In this document: piece by piece, positions 38,730 through 50,045 of the stretch | Layout: each line of letters opens with the position of its first letter | Position numbering within the stretch: the first letter of the stretch is position 1 | Source of the DNA: Verpa conica | Lineage: Eukaryota > Ascomycota > Pezizomycetes > Pezizales > Morchellaceae | DNA: 64,000 bases | Assembly: GCA_033030425.1 (NCBI GenBank) | Contig: JAUFSD010000014.1 | Location: forward strand, 434,001 to 498,000 | Direction: 5' to 3' | The notes under the pieces: model-generated | What the model saw: only the letters and a program-made list of their open reading frames with translations | Database searches by the model: none | What the model was told of the DNA's origin: nothing | Made by a program: the position numbers and the translations under genes

Positions 38730-38904
38730 GGAATTGGTGTTGAGCACATATATACTACCTTGCAATGTTCATAGTAAAACAGTAGCTCTAAAAGTATAAT
38801 TAATTTATATACAAGCGGTACACCTAATCTTTCCATAAACATCTTCACTATCCATAAATTTGTATCATGTTTTAAATACTGAGAGGGTTTTTATGAAAAC
38901 TTAA

Positions 38905-39215
38905 ATCAGCTAAATTATAAAAGCTCGTTTACAAAAACACTAGATTCTAGCACTTTTACATGTTACTTTCACTGAATCCAGTATCCTGTACTTGAGTCAA
39001 AAACTAATTTAATGGGGTAGGTGCTTTGATGTAAATTAGTAATAGTGGCCTAGCTAGTTCTAGTTACTTTAATACATAATTAAATTAACTAATACTAATC
39101 AGGAGCTCTTGGCCTAAATGCAAGATGCTGGATTTAATAAAATAGGATATAGAATCGCTGGAATCTAATGTTTTTTTACTTTAATTTACTATTGGTAATA
39201 AATAAATTTTCGATT
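38905..39215. repeat. MITE family E, copy 2 (no nested insert)
   Basis: Matches copy 1 at 30512-30976 through ACTAGATTCTAGCAC, CTGAATCCAG, GTACTTGAGTC, the AAATTAACTAATACTAATCAGG block and the right-arm TTTACTTTAATTTACTA. The left terminal GGTGGTAAATTAAAGT block has decayed. It lacks the family D insertion. Confidence 0.7.
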
Positions 39216-40598
39216 CCATATGTAGGTTTATAGATATTAGGAAAAATTATATCTTGGTGGGCTTTGATATATATTACTCTACTTTAACCTAGGTCTATTA
39301 AGACCTACAATTTTTAAAGCGCAAAATATTGTTTTCCACCAGCTCAGATTAGGGTATAACTTAAAAATATTGCCTATTACATGAAACAGCATGTAGCCTC
39401 TAACAGGTGTTTTTGGAGGACAAAATAACCCCCCATCCATATGACAGCCATACCTAGCCCCAACCTCAACTCGGCACTGGAAAGATTGTTAGGAACAGAA
39501 AATTGAACCATAGAGGGAATGATGTGTTAATTTGTGTACTATTAACTTATATGGTGATTTGGGGGCATTATATTCATATGGGGCTCTTAGTTGTTGTATT
39601 GGTAGATGGCTATTTATGTCCCCTGACAATACCTTTGGCCCTTGGTGGCTCACACTTCGATCTCCTCCTTCTAGGAGATTTTTTTCTTCCAAAGGCTCAT
39701 GACCCTAGGCTTCAATATAGCGTAGTTACCCTATAAGAATATGAAAATAGAGCAAACCCGTATTCTTATAGGGGAATATTTGTGCTCACAAAAAAACCCA
39801 TGTCCGGTTCTGAAAACGTATTCCTATAAGGCGAATATCCTTATAGCCCGAATTCTTATAGCGTGGCTGTGCTGTACTATAGGGAAACCTTACTTTATCA
39901 CCAAACTCTTTTTAGTCTTTATCATGAAAATTTCCAAGGTTTAGGCCCTTACCCAAGGGGAATTAATCTATTGTGGTTTCATTATAAGCATAGCTTAAAT
40001 ATATTTAGAGGAATTTCTCACCTTCTGGGTTAATTTGCTACTTCCTTAGATACGCTCACAAAACTGTTCGTGAAATATATCTTAGTTGACGCAAGACAGC
40101 CCACAAGGATCTCTATCATGAGGCGTGCCTACCTTGTCTAAAGCCTCCCTACTAGAAGTATTTACTAAAAACTTCTGTTACACATCTTTGTTTAAGACTG
40201 GGTTTGTGCTGCTGGTAGGGTTTCAAGTGGAACAGGGGATTACGCATGAAAAGTACCAAACATTGCTCTTTCCATCGAGGTAGCTATATCTCTAGGATAC
40301 ATAGACTCTAATAGTGATTTTGATTCTAACATCTTCACAAGTTAGTGTTGGGTGCTAGACATTCAGGAGTAGATCTTAGACATAATATACAGAACATCTC
40401 GAACAGTCAACGCTAATACTTATTGATTGGATTCCATATTAGTAATAAAAACACTTCTTAGAGATCAAAAATTATTCGCACTTAAGGATACCCACCACTT
40501 CCCATGATACAGTACAAACCCGCATTTTAATTTTTCTCCGGACATATACAACCCGAAAGAATAATATAATAAATAGACCTGTAAAAGGTTTAAAACAG
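39216..40598. other. Spacer with scattered short repeats
   Basis: At about 39730-39865 the motif ATTC(T/C)TATA(A/G)G or its complement occurs at least five times at irregular spacing, around GAATAT and CCCGAATTC variants. No gene seen in the rest. Confidence 0.4.
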
Positions 40599-42191
40599 TT
40601 ACAAAGAGAAATGAGTGACCGCCACGGTAGTATTCACGGATTCTACTTCCTTCGTGGGTACTTTAACTTTAGCAATAGCTCCTTCCTTCGTAGAGATTTC
40701 GTCTTTAGTAGCGATTTGCCCTTCCTCCTTAGGACTTATACTAGAACTGATAGACCGACTAGTGGCTCCATTTTGTTTGCCACCCCCATAATTCTTGTCG
40801 CTCCAAGCTCTCAATGTTTTCACCACCTTACCCTCCCAGATAGCGGCATCCGGGCTATTAAGATCCTCCCACTCAATTACATTTTCCCCAAGCTGGAACT
40901 CTGCCTGACGGGTGCGGACAAGTTTGACCATATGTGCTGCAGAGCCAAGGGCTTCACCAAGACTAGTAGGATGTTAGCTATTACTGATACGGAGGGAGGT
41001 ATGGTAAGCTTACTCATGAACCAGTGAGCGGACGTAGAAACCTGAAGTAACCGTCATACGAATTGATACAGCTGCTGGCCTGGATTTCTCTTCATCTACA
41101 GCATTAGAGACATCAAAAGATGCACTAATACTCTTTTCGGTAACAAGTGTGGTCTCTCCATCAGCGGTATCCGACTTAGACCTCTTTGTAGATGGCTTAG
41201 CAATTTCAAAATCAACTTCATCTCTAGCATGCTTTTTCTCTTCTGCCTTCTCGATCTCATTTGATGTCGTTGCTACTTGGTCGTTGAGAGCTTTCCCGAC
41301 AACTTTGTCTTTCTCATTTAGTTCCTCGGTAGGAAATTCCCAGGTGTGGTCAGTGGTGAAATCGAGCAATTCCATGGAAGTAACAGTAATGGGTCGCGCT
41401 TTGATCTCCATTGGGAGAGGGATGCCTTTACGGGCATATTCATACAGTCGCATTCCATTCTGGTGGAGGGCGGAATAACTGTGGGTGGTTATTAGTAATT
41501 AGACTATCTATATAAATTCAAATGATTTGGAGCAAATGGTTTACATTGGTGGTTTCTGCAAGATATCTCCACGGAAAGCTCTCAAAGCCTCCTCGACGGC
41601 TTGCTTGGTAATGTGTTTGTATGGTGCACGACGCATAATCTTACCATCAGCATCGTATGTATCAGTGCTGCAGCCAAAGAGCGCAACACACTCATAGGAT
41701 TTACTACAGTCGAGGAACTGTTTTAGGTGTTTGGTGCCCTCATTTACGCCAATTATCAGGACGCCAGCTATAGGTGCGGTGAATAAGCAAGGTGATTCCC
41801 TAAGATGACTGAGAGAAACATACTAGCCATAGGGTCCAAGGTTCCCCCATGCCCCATTTTAACCTCGACAGGGCCCCGCTTCCCTCTTCTCTTCTGTCGC
41901 TGTCTCCCACTTTCACCCAGGCGTGTTTTTCGCTCTAGCTCTAGGCTCTCGAAGAAGACAGGGGAGGATTTGAAAATTCTTTGGAGTTCCCGAATCACCC
42001 CTGCAGAGGTGATTCCGGACGGTTTATTCACAGCTATTTGAGGGGTAAAGAATTGTCAGTGGATCTGGGGTAAGGTTACATAAGGAATAGTGATTAGGTA
42101 GAGTTGCTTATATTTGATTAAATACAGCAGGCAAATCAAAGAAACAACACAATTTACCTAGGAGACCTTGGAGGGAGCCATAACCAGACAT
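40599..42191 (-). CDS. PUS4: tRNA pseudouridine-55 synthase (TruB family)
   Basis: Converts U55 of the tRNA T-loop to pseudouridine. Five exons (42191-42158, 42033-41824, 41767-41545, 41478-41014, 40962-40599) give 431 residues. VNKPSGITSAGV opens the fold. The catalytic motif GHGGTLDPMATGVLIIG spans the exon 2/3 junction and carries the active-site Asp. KSYECVALFG, QKPPIYSALHQNG, RKGIPLPMEIKARPI and the TruB block SGFYVRSLVHDLGEALG follow. A charged insert (about 245-310), rich in Lys/Glu/Ser, and a Ser/Thr/Lys-rich tail flank the last block, as in other fungal Pus4. The start is supported by a short first exon (MSGYGSLQGLL) with a GTAAAT donor. Confidence 0.93.
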
Positions 42192-42968
42192 GGTGCGTTG
42201 AATAGACCCCAAGATCATGGGATTGTGAGGGGACTGTCGAAGATATAGTGCGGGGGAGGGGCAGTGTACTCGAGGTCGGGGGAGTTGTGAGACGTTGTCA
42301 AGCCAGATCGGATAACTAGAAGATGAGAATCTGATCTATTTGATGACTAACTCAGAGATTTCTCGGTAGGCAACCCCAGGCCACGTGGATCCCAGATCCA
42401 CGAGATCAGGTGGGAAGGATCAGCCACGTGCCTGCAGTATCAACATTGGGAGCATTCTACAAATAAAGATATACTAGGTCTTCTCTCAGATCTGCTGCGC
42501 AGCGCCATAGGCCAGCGGCTGGGCACGAGACTAGCTGGGCTCCTGCCTCTCACACATACCCCCAAGTGCGGAGATAGAGGGCTACTGACTTGAAATCTTG
42601 GAAGCTGCTAAAAGTATGTAGTAGTGCTTGACCGCCGACTACTGGACTGTCGAAATTCTCCCTAGAAATAGTGGTATCACAATAGGTGAAATTGTATGTT
42701 TTGGTTATCACTAAGTCTCGTTTGAAGTGGGGGTTTCTTTCTTTGATCAGGCAGCTCTTTGACCATGATAAGGGTTGTAGTCACCCCCGTCGTCCACCTG
42801 CTACTCCCGTCTGGGGGGGAGGGGGGAGGTGACTCCTCTACTCTATGGTCTATTCTACTGGTCCGTTTATTTAACACTGCCCACATCTACTCGTCCCCTG
42901 ACATCATCTAACTACCACCTCATTCACGTATACTCGAAAATTCCAATCAACCCAAACCAACCTCGAAC
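42192..42968. promoter_or_regulatory. PUS4/heme oxygenase divergent promoter with E-boxes
   Basis: Two CACGTG E-boxes (42382-42387 and 42425-42430) lie 43 bp apart. The first overlaps a perfect dyad CGTGGATC-CCA-GATCCACG (42384-42402). CACGTG is the usual bHLH target. A pyrimidine/purine-biased tract sits at about 42785-42830. Confidence 0.5.
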
Positions 42969-44092
42969 ATGAGTCCTCACTCACATTTCCGTAATGGAGA
43001 TTATCTCCATGCTGCCCACAGCCCACATTCTGGGCATGATATTGAGCAGGACTATCAGAGCTCGCTGAGTCTTGCACAGCAAATTAATGCTGCCAGTCGG
43101 TTTGTTTATCTCAGCTTAATCTTGAATCTCGAAAAACATCCTAACGATACCTAGTGAGGGTCATGACGCTGTGAACCGCCTTATTATGGCCCGTTTTGCT
43201 CTCGGGCTTCAAGGTAAGCATTCTTATTATATCGGGAAAGAAAATGTCTAAAAAAGGCCCTATAGATTACCGCCTTTACCGGGAAGGGATACTCTCTTTT
43301 GGGTTCGTGTACAAAGCATTTGAAGAAGAGTGGGCCGCCTTTATGTCCTCCAATAAAAATATCGATTCACGCATTAAGACAGCTCTTCGGGATCTTTATT
43401 CTACGCCGCTTCTACGGACTCCCCAAATCGCTAAAGATCTCTGCTACTATTACGGCTCGACCCCTTTCTCTACCGGAACCCCCACAACCATCCAGCGTAC
43501 TGCCTATGTAAATCATATTCGACAGGTCATCACTGAAAAGCCTCATGTACTAATCGCCTATGCTTATAACTACTACATGGCACTGTTCGCTGGTGGTAAG
43601 GTTCTCAGATATCAGATATCTAAGGCCAAGGACTTTTTCCCTAGACGCTACGGAATGACAGATGAGGAATGTATTGAGGCTGGGACGAATATCTTTAGTT
43701 TCGAAGTTGAGAGAGGAAAAGAGGAAGGATTAAGAGAGAGCTTCAAGGAAGCCCTCCGTAGTCTTGAGGGTACATTGACGACAGAAGAAAGAAATGGTTA
43801 GTCTCAAGCTTCAGTCTCCAAAATTTCTTTCTTTTCTGGAAGAGTAGTCGTGCTTTGGCTAATTCTTCGGTTTGGGACCGATATAGACATTATTCAAGAA
43901 TCTAAAGTGATCTACTCGAACAACATTCTGATTATCAAAGAGCTAGACCAAATCTGCGCTTGTATTATTACCACCGGCACAGTAATTGAGACTACAAAGA
44001 CAAAACTCATGACTGAAAAGCACAAGTTTCTAGCCCTTTTCGCATTTCTTGCTTGCTTTTTTATTGGAAGACACATCATTAAATGCTTGTAG
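42969..44092 (+). CDS. Heme oxygenase with C-terminal membrane anchor
   Basis: Oxidative cleavage of heme to biliverdin, CO and iron (HMX1/HO-1 family). Four exons (42969-43099, 43155-43213, 43257-43796, 43887-44092) give 311 residues. SLAQQINAASREGHDAVNRL places the proximal heme-ligand His (aligned with HO-1 EVHTQAEN). YNYYMALFAGGKVLR matches the distal-helix Gly-Gly motif of HO-1 (LSGGQVLK). The C terminus has a single transmembrane helix, FLALFAFLACFFIGRHI, so the enzyme should be tail-anchored in the ER with the active site in the cytosol. The N terminus is His/Ser-rich and unconserved. An apparent 34-nt intron in exon 4 was not accepted, because reading through matches the helical family pattern better. 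It is divergent from PUS4, sharing the E-box region. Confidence 0.85.
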
Positions 44093-44485
44093 ATGGATCG
44101 TAGAGGCCTTTGATGAACCTTTTACCCGCACTGATCGATGTACGAGTGGCTTGTACTTTATCACTGTATTTAAAGGTCCTTTCTGTATATAAATGCTCTT
44201 ATAGTTATGTTATAGGTGGTAAATTTTGGTTTATTTTAGCACGTTTATTTGAGCTATACTATTAACCCGCACATGATCTTGCACCTATAATATAAAGGTC
44301 GTCATGCAAATTATCCATGAATTGAGAGTGAAATTTTGAATATCAAGAACCTGTCCCTCCAGTTTTTCTAGCCCGTATATAAGGAAGTCTATCTAGACTA
44401 GACCAAGCATGGTAGAGCACTCGAGTGTACCTACCAAGAGCTTATTGGTTGCTCATGTATTTCTTAAGATGAAGATATGGGGCGT
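44093..44485. other. Spacer downstream of heme oxygenase
   Basis: AT-rich; no gene or repeat recognised. Confidence 0.4.
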
Positions 44486-44862
44486 CAAATGTGTCAAAAA
44501 TGAATTTTCCCACTGGTGGTAAAATCATGGGGAAACATGCTGGAATACAGTATAAAACCGGACCATCTGTCTAGAATACTATGATGGTTCACAATTAAAA
44601 GATTAAGTAAGACATGCAAATTTACCAATTAAAATACATGAAGCACCACTTGAAGCTGGATCCTTGGCTATTGCCTCTAAAGGGAAAGATAAGGCCTAGA
44701 TCATGATTAAAGGGATAGTTATGTGTGAGATATTTGTGTTAGACCAGTGGGCTATGGTGGACCACTATAGTATTCTAGACAAGTGGTCCAGTTTGATACT
44801 GTATTCCAGCATGTTGGTCTATGATTTTACCACCAGTGGGAAATTGAATTATGACACATTTG
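44486..44862. repeat. MITE with about 105-bp inverted arms
   Basis: The left arm begins CAAATGTGTCA and carries CCCACTGGTGGTAAAATCAT, ACATGCTGGAATACAGTAT and GTCTAGAATACTAT. The right arm is the reverse complement, ending CATTTG at 44862. Arm identity is high apart from a few substitutions. The CACTGGTGGTAAA block also occurs in the arms of family E. Confidence 0.85.
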
Positions 44863-45145
44863 CTCTTCCATAGTAATATATACGAATAATTAAATAATTA
44901 CTTAAAGGGTATCGGTAAGTCTATTTATCAAGGGGCGGTACGGTATATAATGCTGTAGAGATTATATTTGTGAGGCTCTGCGGTAGGCGCCCCAGCAATA
45001 AAATAGTAGATTTAGGAGTGGTATTAACAGAGGACTAAAAATAAGAATTCGAGTCACATGATATTCACAAACCATCAAATTCCACCTTGCTTTGATTTAT
45101 AACTTCGAAGACAGAGAGGCGCCTCGTACAGGAGGTCCCTCATTA

Positions 45146-48100
45146 CTAATGATAATTCCAAACAGGTACAAACCTTCCCTCATCCAAAACAGTCTTGGAT
45201 CTTAAGCTATTCTCGACCCATTCTGTTGTTACAACTCTTGGGATTTTCTGCCGCCTATACAAGTCAACTCATGAACATCAAGTTTGTAAGTATATAACGC
45301 TACCATTGAATTTTATCTCTGATGGATTGTAATCGTGATAAGTCGTCGCTACAGACGACGATATGTGTGAGCTCTGGGTCACTAATATTATTGGATATTT
45401 CACCTCCGGAGAACCGGAGCAAATATTGGGATAATGCTAAGCTAGGTAGGAAACTAAAGTAAGAATTCTCGCTTCAGGAGTTTGGGCTAATAAGTATTTG
45501 CGTACCTGGTGCTAGGCTCTTTGGAGTTCGGGATATCCATGTAAACTATAGATCCCTTAAATATCCATCCAGGTAATCCACCAAATTCATAGTGGTCCTG
45601 GCAATCAAGGTCATGGATGAACTCCGCTGCAAATTTCCTATCAAATGTACCTGGCATGCTGTCGAGAAGCTATATAAGAGTAGTCTAAGTCAGTGATGCC
45701 CTTAAATATTAGGGTAAGACAAATAGAACAAACCGAGCTCAACTGCTCCGCGCTCACATCTCTCGCGTAGCTGTCTCCCCACTCATCAATCGAGTTTTGT
45801 GCTTTTCTCTTAGTGTCTTCAGTGGCGTAGAATATATATCTATCACATGTTAGAAGTATAGCAATAAATTCCTCAAGAAAAGGTATTCGTACGTGGGTTC
45901 TAAAGGAAGTACATAACCTCCTCTTTCACCACTCTTTTTTTCTATCTCATTTTGGTAGATAGAATCAAAGATCCATGCAGGGCGGATAATATCATGTGTC
46001 CCTTTCTTTTTTAGAGCTGAGATCTTTACATTATCTACGCCAGAAGAAGTCAGTAAGAAAGAAATCACAATATCGGAGGAGTGAGATCTCACTCTTGTCC
46101 CCAATGACTTTAGTATTCTTTGTCGCATTCTCGGTTTGAAAGATTTTACCTCCGTGAGCTTTAACAAGCTGCTCAATCTCAGCCTTGCTCCTCCTCTGCT
46201 TTGGAGTCATAGACTCAGACATGACATCTATTAGAGATATCGTCAGTAAACATTTTCTCATCGAACCTTTCGTCATTTATAGACTTACAAAACGAGTAAC
46301 CTTCAAATAACATCTTCTCCTCCATCTTCAACATTGTTTTCAGCCCCCTAGCGTTTTCACCCTCACCAAGAACCTTCCATTGCCTCTTAACCCGTTTGCC
46401 CGGCCTCCTCCTATTCTCCATATCCATAGCCTTCTCCTCCTCTTCCCTCCCCTTCTCAACCTCCTCTTTCAGCCTTAGAAGACCAGAAATACTCAATGCG
46501 CTCCTCCAATCTTTATCCTCCCTTAACCTTTTAAACCTCGGAAACCTCAATGTCATCCCTACCCTAAATTTATCAGTTGATGCCACACTAGCTGCCTTAA
46601 CTTCAACCACAATGCTTTTGTCTGGGCGGATCCACACATCAGGACTCTCAAAGCCCTGATCACCTCCTGCTAACTCCATGAATTCTTTTGGGGGATTCTT
46701 GGAGTCCCAAGGCACCCACTGGGCGTCGGTCATATGTGCGATTTGGGAATACTCGTTTGCAGTGAAACCGCCGCCGACTTTACAGAATGACCAGAATTTC
46801 ATTGGGTTTTCGCCAGGAAGGAGGTGATTCCCGTCAAGACGGACACCACAGAGGTAGGATGAAAGGATACCACCACGCTTCCCGCTTCCCCAGTAACCAC
46901 CGAGGACGAGTAAATCGAGGGATTCGCCAAACTCTGTCATATATTCTGGTTTTACTTTCATCCAGTCATCGTTTCGATCGTTGAGGCGGTAGATACTTCG
47001 TGGATTCTGAAATTATAATTAATATGGATAAAATTCATTATGTTAGAGAATCAAAGGAATAGTATAATGTAAAACATTAAAAGGAAAAGGGTTATATATA
47101 AGATGCGAGTGACCGAGCAGGAGGGCACAAAGTAACCACCCATGGTGATATAGCCCTCAAACTATACACACTAGATAAAACAAAGGGGAGAAAAGGATAT
47201 TCTTATCTAATCACACAATAAATCAACTTACTTTAATAACTAGCCCTTCACTTGCCTCGGCGATGACTTGTCGTAGCATCTTTTCTATTTCTCCAGCCGC
47301 TTCTGCTTCCACATATTTGTGCACCTCCATTCTTCTATATACGCTCTTGACACTTCGCTCGAGAGCTCTACGCCTATCTCTCAGTGTATAACTAATCAAT
47401 GACTGTCCATTCAAGTGAAGTATATCAAAGACGCGGACTATAATGCTACTATTAGCCTATGTTAAACATTTATCTCATGTTTAAGGGCAATGGTTACACA
47501 ATGGTCTCGGCCCATCTCCATAAGGATTCCTATTTCCCTCCAACGCTGCCGTCTTCAAGGTTCCAAAAGCAACGATAACATCCATCCTAGGATCCCAAGT
47601 AATCATCTCCCCATCCAGAATGATACTATGTCACAGTCCCGATCAGAACCAACACCACACGCAAATACAGGTAATACAGACCTTTTAACTCCCTCATCAA
47701 ACGCATCCTGCAAATGTCTCGTCAAACTTCCATCCCCCCACCCCGACCCATATAGCCTCGTATACTCCTTTCCCTTTCTACTCCAAAACATGAATTTCCC
47801 ATTCTCATAGTGCAACTGCATTCGCTCGCCATCGAGCTTTTCTTCGATCCAAAATGTTGGGTCCTCGAGGGTTGGATGCATAGCTTTGACGACGTCGGCC
47901 ATGGAGCGTTTCTGGAATTGGGCAAGTTGAGGTTGGAAGCAGGACATAAGTGTTACGGATTTGCCCTACAGAAAGCTGTTAGGGAGGACTAGCAACTTGG
48001 GAGGTGAAATTACATCGGAGTCCATCCGAAAGTCGGGATCATAAAGTTCCCAGCAGACACGTTTGAGAGAAGACGAGATGTTGAATAGGGCATCAGCATC

Positions 48101-49381
48101 GGGGTGCCATGCACTTTAGAAGGTTAGTGTGGGCCGGGCGGACAATAAATGTTTTGATAGTAAGGAAAACGTACTCGAAGAATGTCTTCTCAGTAGCACC
48201 GACTTTCATCTCTATAAAAATCAATAGCAGGATTCAGCACTGGCTACCGTGTGTAATACCTCTAATAGCAAAAGCCCAAAGGTATAGTTTATCACTCACG
48301 CCTCATGATTATTCTAACGGTCCACATCAACTCATCGGCATCCATATTATTATAAAATTCAGTCATAATCGGAAGTTGTTCCTCTCTATAGTAATATATA
48401 AAAAATCGCAACGGTCAATGAGCTACTCAAGAAGTTATTAGGGTGAAGAGGGATGAAAACGCAACTCTTTGGTAGCCTGGGAAAGACGGTCAAGCATTTC
48501 GTTCACTTGGGAAATTGTTAAACTGCCTGGTGTGGTACGCATAGGGCGTTTTTTTATCACCTCTTAGCCCCAAATACCAATGTTAGCTTTAGCGTAGGTA
48601 AGAAAATAAAGCAATAAAAAGTGTTTGGAAGACAGGTGGAAAGGGGTATAGACAATTGATATGGGGGCATATCATAGGAATGGCATATGGCTCTAGAATG
48701 TAAATGATTGTTGGATAGGAATGTAAAAAGAACTTAGACAACATGGCTATAGGTTTTCTCGTAGTGAGGCATACCGTAGCAGCGCAGAGCAAAGTCACCA
48801 GCACTCTTCGATGAGCCTGGCTGTTTCCAATTCAGCAGGGCATAACCATCGTCACTGTCCTTATTAATTTTCATGACCTTAACCCACAGCCGCCCAATTG
48901 TCTTTTCTTTGAGATGGTACCTGACATCATACAAAAAAATTGTGAGTTCACGATTATTCCCAAGCATGAACTAGATATATATTTATTAGGGGAGAGTAGG
49001 GCCCACATACACGCTACGATCTCTATCTTTGTCGCACAAAATCAGCCTAAACGCTGGATAAATGTCGTTACCAACTTCAGCTCTCCAGCGAGAAATGAAG
49101 CGATCAATGATGTTTCTCCGAATCTCATGTGGTTTTAATTTTGATACTCGCTGCCCTGGGCCGGTCTTTTTCTTCTTGTTTGCGAGAAGAGGGTCAAAGA
49201 GATATGTGTGTAACTCATGGAATGGCAGAGTGGATGTTTTATTCCTAGGTCTATTAGGATACTCACGGTTTAGATCCTCCTCTGTAAGGACCCTATTGGG
49301 GCCGAAGGCATCCGCGCCGATGCCCTCTGTGACATCGGGGAGCAGTGAAGGGGCATCTGGGAGGTCACTAAAATCAGGCAT
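45146..49381 (-). CDS. LIG4: DNA ligase IV
   Basis: ATP-dependent ligase that seals double-strand breaks in non-homologous end joining, acting with the XRCC4-like Lif1. About sixteen short exons run from 49381 to the stop at 45146-45148. The DNA-binding domain occupies the N-terminal third. The adenylation motif I EEKLDGERMQLHYENGK (catalytic Lys, near 47835) lies in the exon at about 47970-47680, with SIILDGEM (motif III) following. SEGLVIKNPRSIYRLN (motif IV) spans the 47235/47010 junction and DDWMKVKPEY (motif V) follows. RFPRFKRLREDKDW comes before the first BRCT domain (about 46240-45870). The second BRCT (about 45840-45146) contains the sequence SIDEWGDSYARDV and ends with WVENSLRSKTVLDEGRFVPVW. 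All LIG4 parts are present and no disabling break was seen. Exon ends in the middle of the gene are approximate. Confidence 0.93.
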
Positions 49382-50045
49382 TGCTCAGGTAGTAGATAAC
49401 AGTGAACTTGGTAAAGGCAGAAATTAGGTTGGAAACTGTTATTATGAGACCTGTGGCGAGAAACCTAGGGAGACGTGACTTTATCACTCCCGTGTCGAGT
49501 CATAATTGACGTTGTGCGAGACGCGTTGAGGCAAGAACACACGTGACTATCTATTTACGTCTGTGTAGGCTAAACTAGTTCCCAATAATAATATTCTAGG
49601 TAGTGCAGGAAAGCATGACTCTCCGGCGTGGCCCCAAATAAAAGATGAAAATATTAAATTACTCCTATTAGTACCTAATTTACATACGGGGAGTGCACAT
49701 CTACTAGTACAGTCTCCCGTAGAATTAATACGAAAGCATGCCGCCCAGGGCTCACAAATATGACTGGCATTTAACGTCCCCAACGGAGATTCTAGTACTG
49801 GCACTGGCCACAAAACCCTTGCTCGCTAACCCCTGTTTTCGCCGCTCAGAACTCAGATAGTGGGCACTGGCTACAAAACCCTTGCTTGCTAACCCCTGTC
49901 TTCACAATAGTTCTACTAGAGGCTGTAGTTCCGTGCTTTTGCCTCAACCCTTTATGATTAATCACATAGTTGGTGAGATTTCCATCCAAACCCCCTCAGG
50001 TTCTATTCTTATTCATACACATTTTTACAGTGACTTCAGCCCACC
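49382..50045. promoter_or_regulatory. LIG4/IRS4 divergent promoter region
   Basis: A 664-bp region between the two starts that contains a tandem 36-bp repeat (49800-49898). No other site stands out. Confidence 0.4.
49800..49898. repeat. Direct repeat of 36 bp, 63-bp period
   Basis: GGCACTGGCCACAAAACCCT and the following CGCTAACCCCTG at 49800-49835 recur at 49863-49898 with two C/T differences. Two copies only. Confidence 0.8.

Noticed and set aside
43914..43947. Apparent 34-nt intron in the last heme oxygenase exon
   Set aside because: Too short, and reading through gives a sequence that fits the family helix.
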